From positions 1 through 64,000 of the forward strand of contig CALKND010000001.1 in NCBI GenBank assembly GCA_938092065.1: DNA of 64,000 bases, in the 5' to 3' direction. Positions within the stretch are counted from its first letter, which is position 1. Each line of letters starts with the position of its first letter. Under the pieces are notes generated by a model. The model was given only the letters and a program-made list of their open reading frames with translations, made no database searches and was not told the origin of the DNA. This document shows, piece after piece, positions 46,488 to 55,857 of this stretch. This stretch comes from an uncultured Rhodospirillales bacterium. Lineage in GTDB: Bacteria; Pseudomonadota; Alphaproteobacteria; Rhodospirillales; JABHCV01. The translations under genes and the position numbers were made by a program.

Positions 46488-46722
46488 GCAACTGATAAAT
46501 ATATCTTTTACTCCAAAAAATTAAAAAATATCAGCTTGCACCTTCTACTAGATGCAATACGAGGTTTTTACACTTTTTTTTACTTCATATATAACATGAT
46601 AAGGTCATAAAGATTTTTGACTAGTCAATAAATTGAATAATCTTACTAAGCTATAAAGCCATACTGGTTGCTATTTCGAATCGATTAAAGGCCATGATCA
46701 AATGAACTATGTGAAAACCATA

Positions 46723-47553
46723 CTATGAACAGTCTGGCAAAGGAATATCATCAAGGCGAACCTGAGTCAGAATAACAGTAAAATCTTGATAATCCAACAT
46801 TAGGGAGGGAGTGATGCCGTTATCAAGTTGCAAAACCTCCATCTCATAGGCGGGCATGGAATTCTTAGAATCTAGCTCATAAAAGCCCATGCGAATATTC
46901 CAACCTGGGCGCTGAGATAAAGGACCAAGTAACGTGCCCTGTTCTTTTGAAATATGCTCACCGTACTGCATTTTTTTACCAATAAACGCTGTAACTTTTT
47001 GAACTCCTTGTTGTGTGCCGTCAAAAAGTGTGTTGGACACCTGTCGTTCTCCGGCTAAGGCACGTTCTATTAACCATGATGTATGGCCAAGTGGGAACAA
47101 AGTGCCCTTTGGCAAAGGAACTTTTAACTCCTCAGGAATGCTGTAATTAGCATTTCCAGTTCCATTTTCCAATACCTTCAACGCACGTCCACGAAAGTCG
47201 TTCCGCACACCATCGACATTATTAGAAGCGAAAAACCGATAACGAGTGCCATCATCAGATTCCCACCCTGTAAAGCGCAAATCCTGAATAACCTGGCCCC
47301 CATCAGAAGTAGCCAAGATCATATGTAATGTTTGTGACATAGTCCAACCGTCACATGTGTGCTCTAGGGACAAGCTCACATTACCTTGTGCACCGATGAA
47401 GTCACTACCTTCACTTACAGTACCCAGTTTTAGAGAATAAAACGCTTTGTGTGCTACCAATTCAGCTGCCCAAGCACGCTCAGCATAAGAAAGTAGAGCT
47501 AATCCAAATAAACATTTGGTAATGTATTTATAACTGAAACTGGTAAACCTCAT
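46723..47553 (-). CDS. eipB: EipB-like cell envelope integrity protein (DUF1849)
   Basis: A 276-residue periplasmic protein conserved in Alphaproteobacteria and needed for envelope integrity in Brucella. Signal peptide residues 1-29. Conserved segments are LVAHKAFYSLKLG, EHTCDGWTMSQ, RFFASNN, LPKGTLFPLGHTSWLIERALAGE and a final cysteine in PLPDCS. The two cysteines can form the disulfide known in EipB. The gene has its own promoter and is separated from the divergent wecB gene by about 100 bases. Confidence 0.88.
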   Translation of the reverse strand: MRFTSFSYKYITKCLFGLALLSYAERAWAAELVAHKAFYSLKLGTVSEGSDFIGAQGNVSLSLEHTCDGWTMSQTLHMILATSDGGQVIQDLRFTGWESDDGTRYRFFASNNVDGVRNDFRGRALKVLENGTGNANYSIPEELKVPLPKGTLFPLGHTSWLIERALAGERQVSNTLFDGTQQGVQKVTAFIGKKMQYGEHISKEQGTLLGPLSQRPGWNIRMGFYELDSKNSMPAYEMEVLQLDNGITPSLMLDYQDFTVILTQVRLDDIPLPDCS

Positions 47554-47654
47554 AAAATAAACAATAGTGTAATTTGCCTATTGAAAGGAAGTTCTATTGT
47601 TTTTTAGTCACCTACAACCCTTGCGGAAAAGTGTGGATAGCGATATCCAAGTGT

Positions 47655-48770
47655 ATGAAAATTCTTTGTGTATTTGGCACACGCCCTGAAGCCATCAAAA
47701 TGGCTCCGGTAGTGAAAGCCCTTGAAGCTAATCCAGACATTAAAAGTGAGGTCTGTGTTACTGCACAGCACCGTTATATGCTAGATCAAGTTTTGAGCCT
47801 ATTTTCAATCTCTCCAAAATTTGATCTCAACATCATGCGCAAAGATCAAGACCTGACCCACGTCACTAGTGCTGTACTTTCAGGCCTTGGCGAAGTTCTT
47901 GATCAATACCAGCCGGATCGTGTTTTGGTACATGGCGATACAACGACAGCCTTCGCCGCTGCCCTAAGCGCCTTTTATCGCAAAATTCCAGTTGGCCATG
48001 TAGAAGCTGGATTACGAACCGGCAATATTATGGCGCCTTGGCCAGAAGAAATGAACCGCCGCTTGTGTGACAACATTTCTGATATACACTTCGCCCCAAC
48101 GGCAAAAGCAGCTGAGAACCTCAAAAAAGAAGGGCATGCTCAGGAAAATATTTTCGTTACGGGTAATACTGTGATTGATGCCCTTCTCGACGTCACAAAA
48201 CGTCTCCAAGACGACAAATTGCTCCAAAGCAATATAGTCAAGCTTTTCCCTTACCTAGACCTGTCCCGTAAACTAATTTTGGTCACCGGTCATAGGCGGG
48301 AAAATTTTGGTCAAGGCTTTGAAAACATCTGCCTGGCACTAGCAAAAATTGCAAAGCGCGGCGACGTTCAAATCGTTTACCCTGTTCACCTAAATCCTAA
48401 CGTGTGTGAACCTGTAAATCGTATTTTAAAAGATGAAGACAATATTTACCTTATTGAGCCCCTGGACTACCTGCCTTTTATATTCCTGTTGGATCGTAGC
48501 TTTCTTGTGATCACGGATTCTGGTGGGATACAAGAAGAAGCACCATCCCTTGGCAAACCCGTTCTGGTCATGCGTGATGTCACTGAAAGGCCAGAAGCAG
48601 TTGAAGCCGGAACAGTTAAGCTGGTTGGAACAAATGATGACGTAATCGTACGAGAGTGCACGAGATTGCTCGATGACAAGGCCTCTTATGCGATAATGAG
48701 TAGAGCCTATAACCCTTATGGAGATGGCAAGGCAAGCCTGCGCATAGTTGATATGATTACTAAAAGATGA
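47655..48770 (+). CDS. wecB: UDP-N-acetylglucosamine 2-epimerase
   Basis: WecB interconverts UDP-GlcNAc and UDP-ManNAc. ATG 47655 ([23 protein letters not shown]) gives 371 residues, the normal length, and [11 protein letters not shown] is the family signature. Other motifs are [53 protein letters not shown] and [20 protein letters not shown]. It overlaps wecC by 4 bases. Confidence 0.96.
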   Translation: MKILCVFGTRPEAIKMAPVVKALEANPDIKSEVCVTAQHRYMLDQVLSLFSISPKFDLNIMRKDQDLTHVTSAVLSGLGEVLDQYQPDRVLVHGDTTTAFAAALSAFYRKIPVGHVEAGLRTGNIMAPWPEEMNRRLCDNISDIHFAPTAKAAENLKKEGHAQENIFVTGNTVIDALLDVTKRLQDDKLLQSNIVKLFPYLDLSRKLILVTGHRRENFGQGFENICLALAKIAKRGDVQIVYPVHLNPNVCEPVNRILKDEDNIYLIEPLDYLPFIFLLDRSFLVITDSGGIQEEAPSLGKPVLVMRDVTERPEAVEAGTVKLVGTNDDVIVRECTRLLDDKASYAIMSRAYNPYGDGKASLRIVDMITKR

Positions 48771-50014
48771 ATGAGTTTAAAAAAATATGCGTGCTAGGAC
48801 TGGGCTATGTTGGTCTGCCAACAGCCGCTATTTTTGCGTCACGAGGAGTTCAGGTCATTGGTGTCGATATTAATGAGACGACTGTTGAAACCATAAATCA
48901 GGGCAAGATTCACATAATCGAGCCTGGCCTTTATCTGATGGTTAATGAAGCCGTTAGTATGGGGAAACTTATAGCTGACCCTCAACCACAACCATCAGAT
49001 GCCTACATTATCGCCGTGCCAACGCCCCTTACTATAGCCAATCAACCAGATCTCACTTTTATTGAGGCAGCGACGCGCTCAATTGCACCAGTGCTGAAGA
49101 AGGGCGCATTGGTGATCCTAGAATCAACCAGTCCCATCGGGACCACTGAAAAAATTTGTCAGTGGTTGTCACAAGAACGAGACGATCTAAGCTTCCCTAA
49201 TGTTGCAGGAGATGAAGCTGATATTCAGGTTTCGCATAGCCCTGAAAGGGTTCTACCTGGAAATGTGCTTATAGAGCTTGTTAACAATGATAGGGTTGTT
49301 GGAGGGATCTCCCCCAAATGTGCTAGGCGGACCAAACAACTTTATAAAATTGCTGTTAAAGGCAAATGCCTACTGACCACTGCAGCCACCGCAGAATTTA
49401 TTAAACTCTCAGAGAATGCCTACCGTGACGTCAACATCGCTTTTGCAAATGAACTTTCCATAGTTGCCGACAAAATTGGCATCAACATTTGGCAAGCCGT
49501 TAAACTTGCTAACCATCATCCACGAGTTAATATTTTACAGCCCGGCCCTGGGGTCGGCGGCCACTGCATTGCTGTTGATCCCTGGTTCATTGTTGATAGT
49601 GCACCTGATAATACACCACTTATTAAAAGTGCACGTAAGGTTAATGATGGAAAGCCAAATCATATTGTCGAGAAGATATTAGCCACTGCTTATAAAAAAG
49701 GTGCAACAACAGTCGCCTGTTTGGGCCTTGCCTATAAAGCTAATATCGATGACATGCGGGAAAGCCCAGCCGTTACTATCACTGCTACCTTAACTGAACG
49801 ATTTGATGGTGAAGTGCTTGTTGTCGAACCAAACATTAAAACATTGCCTGACACACTAGCTGATACAAAAGGCCTCACCTTGTGCGACCTAGATTTAGCC
49901 TTGGAAAAAGCCCAGATCATCGCATTACTGGTTGACCACCAAGAATTTCAAATTTTGGACCCCATCCTTCTTAATGACAAGGTAATTATCGATACGCGTG
50001 GAATTTGGAGTTAG
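48767..50014 (+). CDS. wecC: UDP-N-acetyl-D-mannosamine dehydrogenase
   Basis: WecC oxidises UDP-ManNAc to UDP-ManNAcA using two NAD. The 415-residue protein has the Rossmann motif [14 protein letters not shown] (about residues 11-24), the family YIIAVPTPL and [10 protein letters not shown] segments, [16 protein letters not shown], the catalytic-cysteine motif [13 protein letters not shown] and [15 protein letters not shown]. With wecB it provides an acidic sugar for surface polysaccharide. No glycosyltransferases or flippase genes follow. Confidence 0.95.
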   Translation: MNEFKKICVLGLGYVGLPTAAIFASRGVQVIGVDINETTVETINQGKIHIIEPGLYLMVNEAVSMGKLIADPQPQPSDAYIIAVPTPLTIANQPDLTFIEAATRSIAPVLKKGALVILESTSPIGTTEKICQWLSQERDDLSFPNVAGDEADIQVSHSPERVLPGNVLIELVNNDRVVGGISPKCARRTKQLYKIAVKGKCLLTTAATAEFIKLSENAYRDVNIAFANELSIVADKIGINIWQAVKLANHHPRVNILQPGPGVGGHCIAVDPWFIVDSAPDNTPLIKSARKVNDGKPNHIVEKILATAYKKGATTVACLGLAYKANIDDMRESPAVTITATLTERFDGEVLVVEPNIKTLPDTLADTKGLTLCDLDLALEKAQIIALLVDHQEFQILDPILLNDKVIIDTRGIWS

Positions 50015-50562
50015 GTTGTTTTTGTAGCGAGCAAATAACTAAATAAAAATCCAACTAATCTCCGTAGTCTTGGGATCAAAAAGTCTTCCTAATGTAAAAT
50101 CAATATTGATTTAGCTAAGTCAAAATTGCCCCTGACTTCCAATTGGGTCAGGGGCAATTTCATGTGTCAAATAAAAGCAAGTCTCACAAATAAGTATGAA
50201 TACTACTATGCAGAATTTTATCACTTCTTCTGCAATACCATCATCGCCATGATGATTGATCGGTCCAAATTTTTTCACCTATTAAAAAAAATCTGATAGC
50301 TCAGGTTGTGGTATGAGGCGAGCACTAGCCATTCGAGTTTCAGTTTAAGCACAATTACACAAATGCGAATGATTTGCAGTTGCATATAATAAAATAGTAA
50401 TATATTATGATATTAATAATTATTTTCATCTTGAAGCTACATTTATAGGCAACACGAAGTTATCTTTATGCAATATTCAGCCGTGCTCCCAACTCATTAT
50501 GTCAATCTTCTGCACACTAAAAAAAAGAAACGCAAGAGACAGTTAAATAATTGGGTTATGTG
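50015..50562. other. AT-rich intergenic region after wecC
   Basis: About 550 bases. Contains a perfect hairpin (50123-50160, listed separately) and no frame of useful length on either strand. The last 100 bases, before the unknown 172-residue gene, are AT-rich and would hold its promoter. Confidence 0.5.
50123..50160. terminator. Terminator-like hairpin after wecC
   Basis: A perfect 14-base inverted repeat, AAATTGCCCCTGAC (50123-50136) and GTCAGGGGCAATTT (50147-50160), with a 10-base loop. It is 108 bases after the wecC stop. The stem ends in TTT rather than a long T-run. Confidence 0.7.
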
Positions 50563-51081
50563 ATGGCCCAAGTAGAGAGAATAACCCACGCAAAACCTGA
50601 AGATGAATTCTTAGAATTATCATTTGGAGAACAATTTCTTCTTTGGGGAATTCGCATCTGGGTAATTAGCTATAGGAATGATTCAAATCCCCAGAATTTG
50701 CTTCGCTTAGCTTATACACAAGCTGGTGCTCCCAATGCGCACACAGAGCTAAACACTATGATGGAAATGATAACAGCCTCTGGATACGGTGTTATGGATG
50801 TCCACTGGCCAAACTGTCTAAAAATTAGCACTGATGAAATGCGTTTGATGGGGGCGATTGCCGCTTGGCAACATGGAACTGGCCAACACGATGGTGATAT
50901 TTACTCGGAATACTTGGCAAAACCAGCAACCCTTCGCATTCTGCGTCCTGCTGCCCGAACCCTTGCTAAAGCTTTAAAAGAGGGTGGCCTATTGATCCGA
51001 CCGCGTCCCTGGTCACTTAGCCCACTTTTACCTAGCAGGCAAAATACAAGCAATAAATTGCAGCACGTCACTATCCATTAA
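50563..51081 (+). CDS. Unknown protein, 172 residues
   Basis: Soluble protein without signal peptide or membrane segments, starting at ATG 50563 (MAQVERITHAKPEDEF); a TTG at 50551 would add 4 residues. It contains GEQFLLWGIRIWVISYRN near the start, then DVHWPNCLKISTDEMRLMGAIAAWQHG and an Arg-rich RILRPAARTLAKALKEGGLLIRPRPW. The FLLWGIRIW and RLMGAIAAWQ patterns look like a conserved small alphaproteobacterial protein, but I do not recognise a named family. It lies 41 bases ahead of the peroxiredoxin gene. Confidence 0.7.
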   Translation: MAQVERITHAKPEDEFLELSFGEQFLLWGIRIWVISYRNDSNPQNLLRLAYTQAGAPNAHTELNTMMEMITASGYGVMDVHWPNCLKISTDEMRLMGAIAAWQHGTGQHDGDIYSEYLAKPATLRILRPAARTLAKALKEGGLLIRPRPWSLSPLLPSRQNTSNKLQHVTIH

Positions 51082-51122
51082 CTGAAATTATTGTCCTAAT
51101 CTCTTAAAAAAAGGAAATTAAA

Positions 51123-51635
51123 ATGCGCAACCCAATTCATAAAAAAATAGGTGACCTTGTCCCAGATGCTATTTTCCCCATTCGACAAGGAGATGATTGG
51201 CACACATTAACAACAGCTGATGTTTTTAAAGAACGAAAAGTTGTTTTGTTTGCTTTACCAGGCGCTTTTACTCCTACTTGCTCCAAAAGTCATCTCCCCG
51301 GCTATTCGAGCCATGCAACTCAACTACTAGACACTGGGATAGATACTATCTGCTGCCTATCCGTAAATGACTGGTTCACGATGGAAGCTTGGAAAAAAGA
51401 CTTGAAAATTGAGGAAGAGGTAATGATGCTGCCTGATGGGAATGCAGATTTTACAACTGCAATGGGTATGCTGGTGGACAAAAGACACCTTGGTTTTGGG
51501 GCACGCTCTTGGCGCTATTCAATGATGGTAAACAATTGCATTATTGAGAAGTTATTTGTCGAGGACTTTAATAATGATGGCGATCCTTTTAAGGTAAGTG
51601 GTGTAAAATCAATGTTAGAGACACTCGAAAAATAA
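51123..51635 (+). CDS. Peroxiredoxin (Prx5 type)
   Basis: A 170-residue thioredoxin-fold peroxidase that reduces peroxides. The peroxidatic cysteine is C53 in GAFTPTCSKSHLPGY, a pattern typical of the Prx5/AHP1 group. Two further cysteines (77-78, DTICCLSVN) could act as resolving residues. The family SVNDWFTMEAWKKD segment and GFGARSWRYSMMV are present. AAGGA lies 8 bases before the ATG. Confidence 0.92.
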   Translation: MRNPIHKKIGDLVPDAIFPIRQGDDWHTLTTADVFKERKVVLFALPGAFTPTCSKSHLPGYSSHATQLLDTGIDTICCLSVNDWFTMEAWKKDLKIEEEVMMLPDGNADFTTAMGMLVDKRHLGFGARSWRYSMMVNNCIIEKLFVEDFNNDGDPFKVSGVKSMLETLEK

Positions 51636-51820
51636 GAGATGAAACAGACCTTGAGCTAAACTAGTTCAATAATTCGACAAAAAGATAAAACGATAATACT
51701 ATTACTCGTTATGGGAACACTTAATAGCCAAATAGGCCGCGTCAGCAGATACGAACGCGAAGGTTTCGTATATCGAATGATAGTTCACTTAGATAAATAA
51801 TATGGGCGCACCGCAATTTT

Positions 51821-52684
51821 TTAATACCCTTTGAGATGTAAAATAATTGGCTGATGATCAGATGCTATAGTTTCTTGCTGAACCTCAATATCTCTCACGT
51901 TCGCGATCAAACTATTTGATATAAAGAAAAAATCTCGGCAGTGCCCTCCCTGAGGCCATTGAGTGTGGTCATATATACCACAGGTTGGTGCATGTAATTC
52001 CTGTCCTTTGATGATCCTCCATGCATCCAGATATTCGTTTTCAGTAGCCTTTTGTGGCGAAGTGAGAACATTATAAACAAGGTCATCTGGGTCAGAATTG
52101 AAGTCGCCACATAGGATGCTTTTTGCAGGACGTGGGATTGCAGCATAGGGACCAGAAGATGGGGCTAGGTTAAGGTATTGCTGATTTTTTACGACCTCGG
52201 CTTGAACCTCAAGCAATCGTCTTGCCTGTGCTAAACGTTGAGCTTCAGAGTGATACTCTAAATGGGTAGTGGTTATTCGTAGAGGACCATCATTAGCCTC
52301 GACGACAACTTCAAGCGCCTGGCGAGGCATATGTTTGTAGGGACCCTCAGGGGCAGGTTGTGGAAGAAGATGCTTAAACACCTGAAGAACCGGCAATCGT
52401 GATAAAATCATATTACCAAATTGTCGTCGTTGGTTTTGCGTATTGCCTTGCCGGTTAAGCGCTGGACCAAAAAACGAGAAGTGATCTGAAAAAAAAGCAC
52501 TCAGAACTGATACCTGATCAACCCCTTCTCCCCCGTCTAGTTCGCTATCGAATCGCGACACCTCTTGTAGGCAAATAATATCGGCGTCACCCATCTCTTT
52601 GATAACATCAGCTACGCGTATAAGGTCCACCCGACCGTCTACGCCAAGCCCACATTGAATATTCCATGTAAGAATGCTCGTCAC
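51821..52684 (-). CDS. Endonuclease/exonuclease/phosphatase-family phosphodiesterase
   Basis: EEP enzymes are metal-dependent phosphodiesterases that act on phospholipid headgroups, nucleic acids or small phosphodiesters. The GTG at 52684 (VTSILTWNIQCGLGVDGRVDLIRVADVI) is the likely start: its GTGA overlaps the stop of ugpE by 4 bases and gives 287 residues. Motifs are TWNIQCG, ICLQEV (metal-binding Glu), TTHLEYHSEAQR, CGDFNSDPDD and a C-terminal ASDHQPIILHL. It takes the position of ugpQ at the end of the glycerol-3-phosphate type operon, so a role in hydrolysing glycerophosphodiesters is likely but inferred. Confidence 0.9.
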   Translation of the reverse strand: MTSILTWNIQCGLGVDGRVDLIRVADVIKEMGDADIICLQEVSRFDSELDGGEGVDQVSVLSAFFSDHFSFFGPALNRQGNTQNQRRQFGNMILSRLPVLQVFKHLLPQPAPEGPYKHMPRQALEVVVEANDGPLRITTTHLEYHSEAQRLAQARRLLEVQAEVVKNQQYLNLAPSSGPYAAIPRPAKSILCGDFNSDPDDLVYNVLTSPQKATENEYLDAWRIIKGQELHAPTCGIYDHTQWPQGGHCRDFFFISNSLIANVRDIEVQQETIASDHQPIILHLKGY

Positions 52685-53508
52685 TTTATGCCTGCATGCA
52701 TAAAGGACTGGACAAACTGGCGCTGGAACAAAAGGAAAGCGACTAGCAGCGGCGCTACGGCCAACAGAGTACCAGCCGTAATAACCGACCAGTCTACACC
52801 TGATTCCGGTGCGCCGAATATTGCCAACCCAACGGTGAGAGGACGGGTGTTGACAGAATTGGTGATTACCAAAGGCCAAAGGAAATTGTTCCAGTGATAA
52901 CTGACCGACACAAGCCCATAGGCAACGTAGGTGGAACGGGCCAGCGGGACGTACACTTTCCAGAGAGTTTGGAGCGTAGAGCAGCCTTCGACGCGCGCAG
53001 CGTCTTCTAGTTCTTTTGGTATGGTTTTAAAAGTTTGGCGTAGCAAAAAAATACCAAACGCACTCGCCATATACGGCAAGCCGACACCAGTGATTGTATC
53101 AACAAGGTTGAGTTTGCTCATAGTTACATAGTTTTCGACAATTAGGACTTCTGGCATTATCATCAACTGCAAAAGGACAAGCGCAAACGCTATTGATTTA
53201 CCGGGAAAATCAAAACGAGCAAATGAATAAGCTGCCAGCGTACAGAGAATAAACTGCGCTATCAGGATTACTGTAACCAGCATGAATGTATTTAGAAAAT
53301 ATCGCGCGAAAGGGGCCTGATCCCAGGCGACTCTGAAGTTTTCAAGCGACAGAGGTGCGAACAGATCGAACTTTGTCGCATATTCTGGCGGGTGAAATGC
53401 ACTCCAGAAAGCGTAGATCAGTGGCAACATCCACAAGAAAGCTAACAACCATGCGGCCGCTGTTTCCAGATGAAAGCTCAGTCCAGTATTTCTGTTCATC
53501 CCGCTCAT
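52681..53508 (-). CDS. ugpE: Glycerol-3-phosphate type ABC transporter permease UgpE
   Basis: A 275-residue inner-membrane permease of the MalG/UgpE family with six membrane segments. The EAA loop LEDAARVEGCSTLQTLWKVYVPLA (about 165-188) is characteristic. It overlaps ugpA by 4 bases at its start and the EEP gene by 4 bases at its end, so ugpA-ugpE-EEP are translated together. Assignment to Ugp rather than another sugar ABC system comes from gene order and the linked glpD. Confidence 0.85.
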   Translation of the reverse strand: MSGMNRNTGLSFHLETAAAWLLAFLWMLPLIYAFWSAFHPPEYATKFDLFAPLSLENFRVAWDQAPFARYFLNTFMLVTVILIAQFILCTLAAYSFARFDFPGKSIAFALVLLQLMIMPEVLIVENYVTMSKLNLVDTITGVGLPYMASAFGIFLLRQTFKTIPKELEDAARVEGCSTLQTLWKVYVPLARSTYVAYGLVSVSYHWNNFLWPLVITNSVNTRPLTVGLAIFGAPESGVDWSVITAGTLLAVAPLLVAFLLFQRQFVQSFMHAGIK

Positions 53509-54386
53509 CGGTAATGGACCCTCTTGTCGAGAAACACAAACTGGCCGATAGCGATCAGGGCGAGCACTGCCAACAAAACAACAGTTAGCGTTGAGGCATA
53601 GGCCTGGTCTAGGAAACTGAAAGCGACTTCATAAATGTAGTAAAGCAGCAAGGAACTTGCGTTGTCTGGGCCACCCTTGGTCAGGATGAAGAGCTGATCA
53701 ACAAGCTTGAAAGAATTAATTACGGCATTGATCAGAACGAATAGTGTTGTGGGCATCAAGAGTGGGAACATGACACGGCGAAAGTAGTACCACCGGCTGG
53801 CGCCTTCGAGGTACGCCGCTTCCTCTAGCTCTGGCGGTAGCGTCTGTAAGGCAGCAAGATAGAAAATCATAAAGAACCCAGCTTCCTTCCAGATCGTAAT
53901 GGCAATGATACAGCCAAGCACAGTGTCTGGGTCACCTAACCAATTATGGCTAGCAAAGCCAAAGTTCCGGGAGACCTGATCAATCAGGCCAATATCTGGT
54001 GTGTAAAAAAAAAGCCAGATATTAGCAACCGCGATCATAGGCAAAATTGTTGGGGTGAAATAACTCATGCGGACTATTGACTTGAGCGGCAGACGCCCAT
54101 TGACCCAAACTGCCATCAAAATTGCCAATGCAATTGATATAGGGATTGTACCAACAGCATAGACGACATTATTCCAAGCAATTTTCCAGAAGATATCATC
54201 TTCCAGCAAGCTTTCAAAGTTTTCAAGCCCAACAAATTCAGACGGTTTGATAGCTGTACCCTGAGAGAAAAAGCTTTTCGCTAGTGTTGCGACGGTCGGG
54301 TAATACGTGAACGCAATCAAAAATATAGCCGCTGGCATTAACAGTAACCAGCCATAAATATGCGATTTCGATAGCCGTCGGTTCAT
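53505..54386 (-). CDS. ugpA: Glycerol-3-phosphate type ABC transporter permease UgpA
   Basis: A 293-residue permease of the MalF/UgpA family with an N-terminal membrane segment (residues 12-32) and five more. The EAA loop is LEEAAYLEGASRWYYFRRVMFPLL. TLAKSFFSQGTAIKPSEFVGLENFESLL is the usual periplasmic loop. It lies 82 bases after ugpB, a gap that holds a strong hairpin, and overlaps ugpE by 4 bases. Confidence 0.87.
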   Translation of the reverse strand: MNRRLSKSHIYGWLLLMPAAIFLIAFTYYPTVATLAKSFFSQGTAIKPSEFVGLENFESLLEDDIFWKIAWNNVVYAVGTIPISIALAILMAVWVNGRLPLKSIVRMSYFTPTILPMIAVANIWLFFYTPDIGLIDQVSRNFGFASHNWLGDPDTVLGCIIAITIWKEAGFFMIFYLAALQTLPPELEEAAYLEGASRWYYFRRVMFPLLMPTTLFVLINAVINSFKLVDQLFILTKGGPDNASSLLLYYIYEVAFSFLDQAYASTLTVVLLAVLALIAIGQFVFLDKRVHYR

Positions 54387-54415
54387 ATGAATGTGGACCT
54401 ATAAAGAAAAAGAGT

Positions 54416-54450
54416 GTCCCGGAAACGTTTCACGTAAACGCTTCCGGGAC
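54416..54450 (-). terminator. Strong hairpin between ugpB and ugpA
   Basis: Arms GTCCCGGAAACGTTT (54416-54430) and AAACGCTTCCGGGAC (54436-54450) pair with one mismatch around a 5-base loop. On the minus strand the hairpin is followed by ACTCTTTTTCTTT. It lies 18 bases after the ugpB stop. This should act as an attenuator or an mRNA 3'-end stabiliser that sets the excess of binding protein over permeases. Confidence 0.75.
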
Positions 54451-54468
54451 GTGGGTTTTCCAGTGAGA

Positions 54469-55758
54469 CTAACGGTAACGTTTCAACAGACGGTCAGCCT
54501 GCTTTTGTGCCGCACTTAACGCATCAGCTGGAGACTTACTACCAACCAACGCAGATTGAATGGCATCATCTAGCAATTTACGAACCCGGCCTGTCTGGTA
54601 GGTAGACAGTTCAGCTGTCGCAAATTCCAGCTGGTCGCGAGCGACGGCAGCAGGCGGGAAATCTTTTACGTACTCCATCAGTTTTGGGGTTGCATATGCG
54701 TCCGCACGTGTGCCGAGGTAGCCTGTTTTCATACTCCATTCCGCTGTGCGTTCGGGCTGGGTCAGGAAACGAATGAGCTTCAAAGAAGCTGAACGTTCCT
54801 CCGGAGAGCTTTTCTTAAATATATAGAAATTTCCTCCGCCAGTTGGGGTGCCGCGACGTTTTTTGGCCGGAAGCATGGCGACGCCAAAATCAAACTTTGC
54901 TTTCTTTTTGACAGTCGTCAAGTTTCCAGTTGAATGCCACATCATGGCGGTTTTGCCTTCCAGGAAGTTCTGGCGAAGGGTGCCCCATTCGATGGTGCCC
55001 GATGGCATAACGCCGTACTTGTTACCAAGATCTTTCCAAAACTGAAGCGCTTCAACCGTTGCCGGTGCATCAAAGTGGGTTTTGTTGCCATCACCATTCA
55101 TCAGGGTCTGACCATTTTGCATGCTCAGGGCACCAAACATCCAGTAGGGGTAACCAGTGGATGGGATCATCGCGCCCCATTGATTTACATTACCACCACT
55201 TTTCTTGGTTAGCTTTTTGCCAATAGATACCATTTCGTCCCAAGTTGCCGGTGGTGCTTCAGGGTCGAGGCCGGCGGCACGGAAAGCATCTTTGTTGTAA
55301 TACATCACAATGGTTGAACGCTGAAAGGGGATACCCCAGGTTTTTTCCTGCGTTATTCCGTTTTCCATCAACGCAGGATAGAAGCTTTTCAGCCATTTTT
55401 TTTCATCAGCAGTTTTGACGACGTCATCGAAGGCGACGATTGCCCCCTGTTCAATTAATTCATACATATCGATTGAGAACATCACTGACGTCTGCGCTGG
55501 TTTGCCACTTTTCAAGGCAGCCAGCGCCTTGATGCGCGCATCGTTATAGTTTCCGGCATAAATGGCGTTAACCTTTATGTTTGGGTTTTCCTTCATGAAA
55601 TCCCCAACCAAGCCATCAACAATCTTGGTCAAAGACCCGCCGACAGCGACGGGGTAATACATGGTCAATTCAACCGCAAATGCGGTCGACGTCAGGCCGA
55701 GGCCTAAGGTCACAGCTAGGACTAATTTCTTGGCCTGGCTTTTTAGTTTGATAAGCAT
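54469..55758 (-). CDS. ugpB: Glycerol-3-phosphate type periplasmic binding protein UgpB
   Basis: A 429-residue secreted solute-binding protein (family 1). ATG 55758, with AAGGAG 7 bases upstream, starts a clear signal peptide (MLIKLKSQAKKLVLAVTL, ending STAFA). The mature part has PVAVGGSLTKIVDGLVGDF, NPNIKVNAIYAGNYNDA, WGIPFQRSTIVMYYNKDAF and NGDGNKTHFDAPATVEAL, the pattern of UgpB. It follows ugpC and precedes the hairpin. A different phosphodiester or polyol substrate cannot be excluded. Confidence 0.82.
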   Translation of the reverse strand: MLIKLKSQAKKLVLAVTLGLGLTSTAFAVELTMYYPVAVGGSLTKIVDGLVGDFMKENPNIKVNAIYAGNYNDARIKALAALKSGKPAQTSVMFSIDMYELIEQGAIVAFDDVVKTADEKKWLKSFYPALMENGITQEKTWGIPFQRSTIVMYYNKDAFRAAGLDPEAPPATWDEMVSIGKKLTKKSGGNVNQWGAMIPSTGYPYWMFGALSMQNGQTLMNGDGNKTHFDAPATVEALQFWKDLGNKYGVMPSGTIEWGTLRQNFLEGKTAMMWHSTGNLTTVKKKAKFDFGVAMLPAKKRRGTPTGGGNFYIFKKSSPEERSASLKLIRFLTQPERTAEWSMKTGYLGTRADAYATPKLMEYVKDFPPAAVARDQLEFATAELSTYQTGRVRKLLDDAIQSALVGSKSPADALSAAQKQADRLLKRYR

Positions 55759-55857
55759 CGTTTGCTCCTTCTGTTTATGAGGAAAACCATCCCATTGGCT
55801 TCCTCCCTGTTCCCACCTCACTTTTGTAGTGATAGTAGGCATTAAAATATCAAAGCA

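Noticed and set aside
52685-52879. Longer EEP frame reaching 52879
   Set aside because: The extension lies entirely inside ugpE; the GTG at 52684 gives a typical operon overlap and the family N-terminus.
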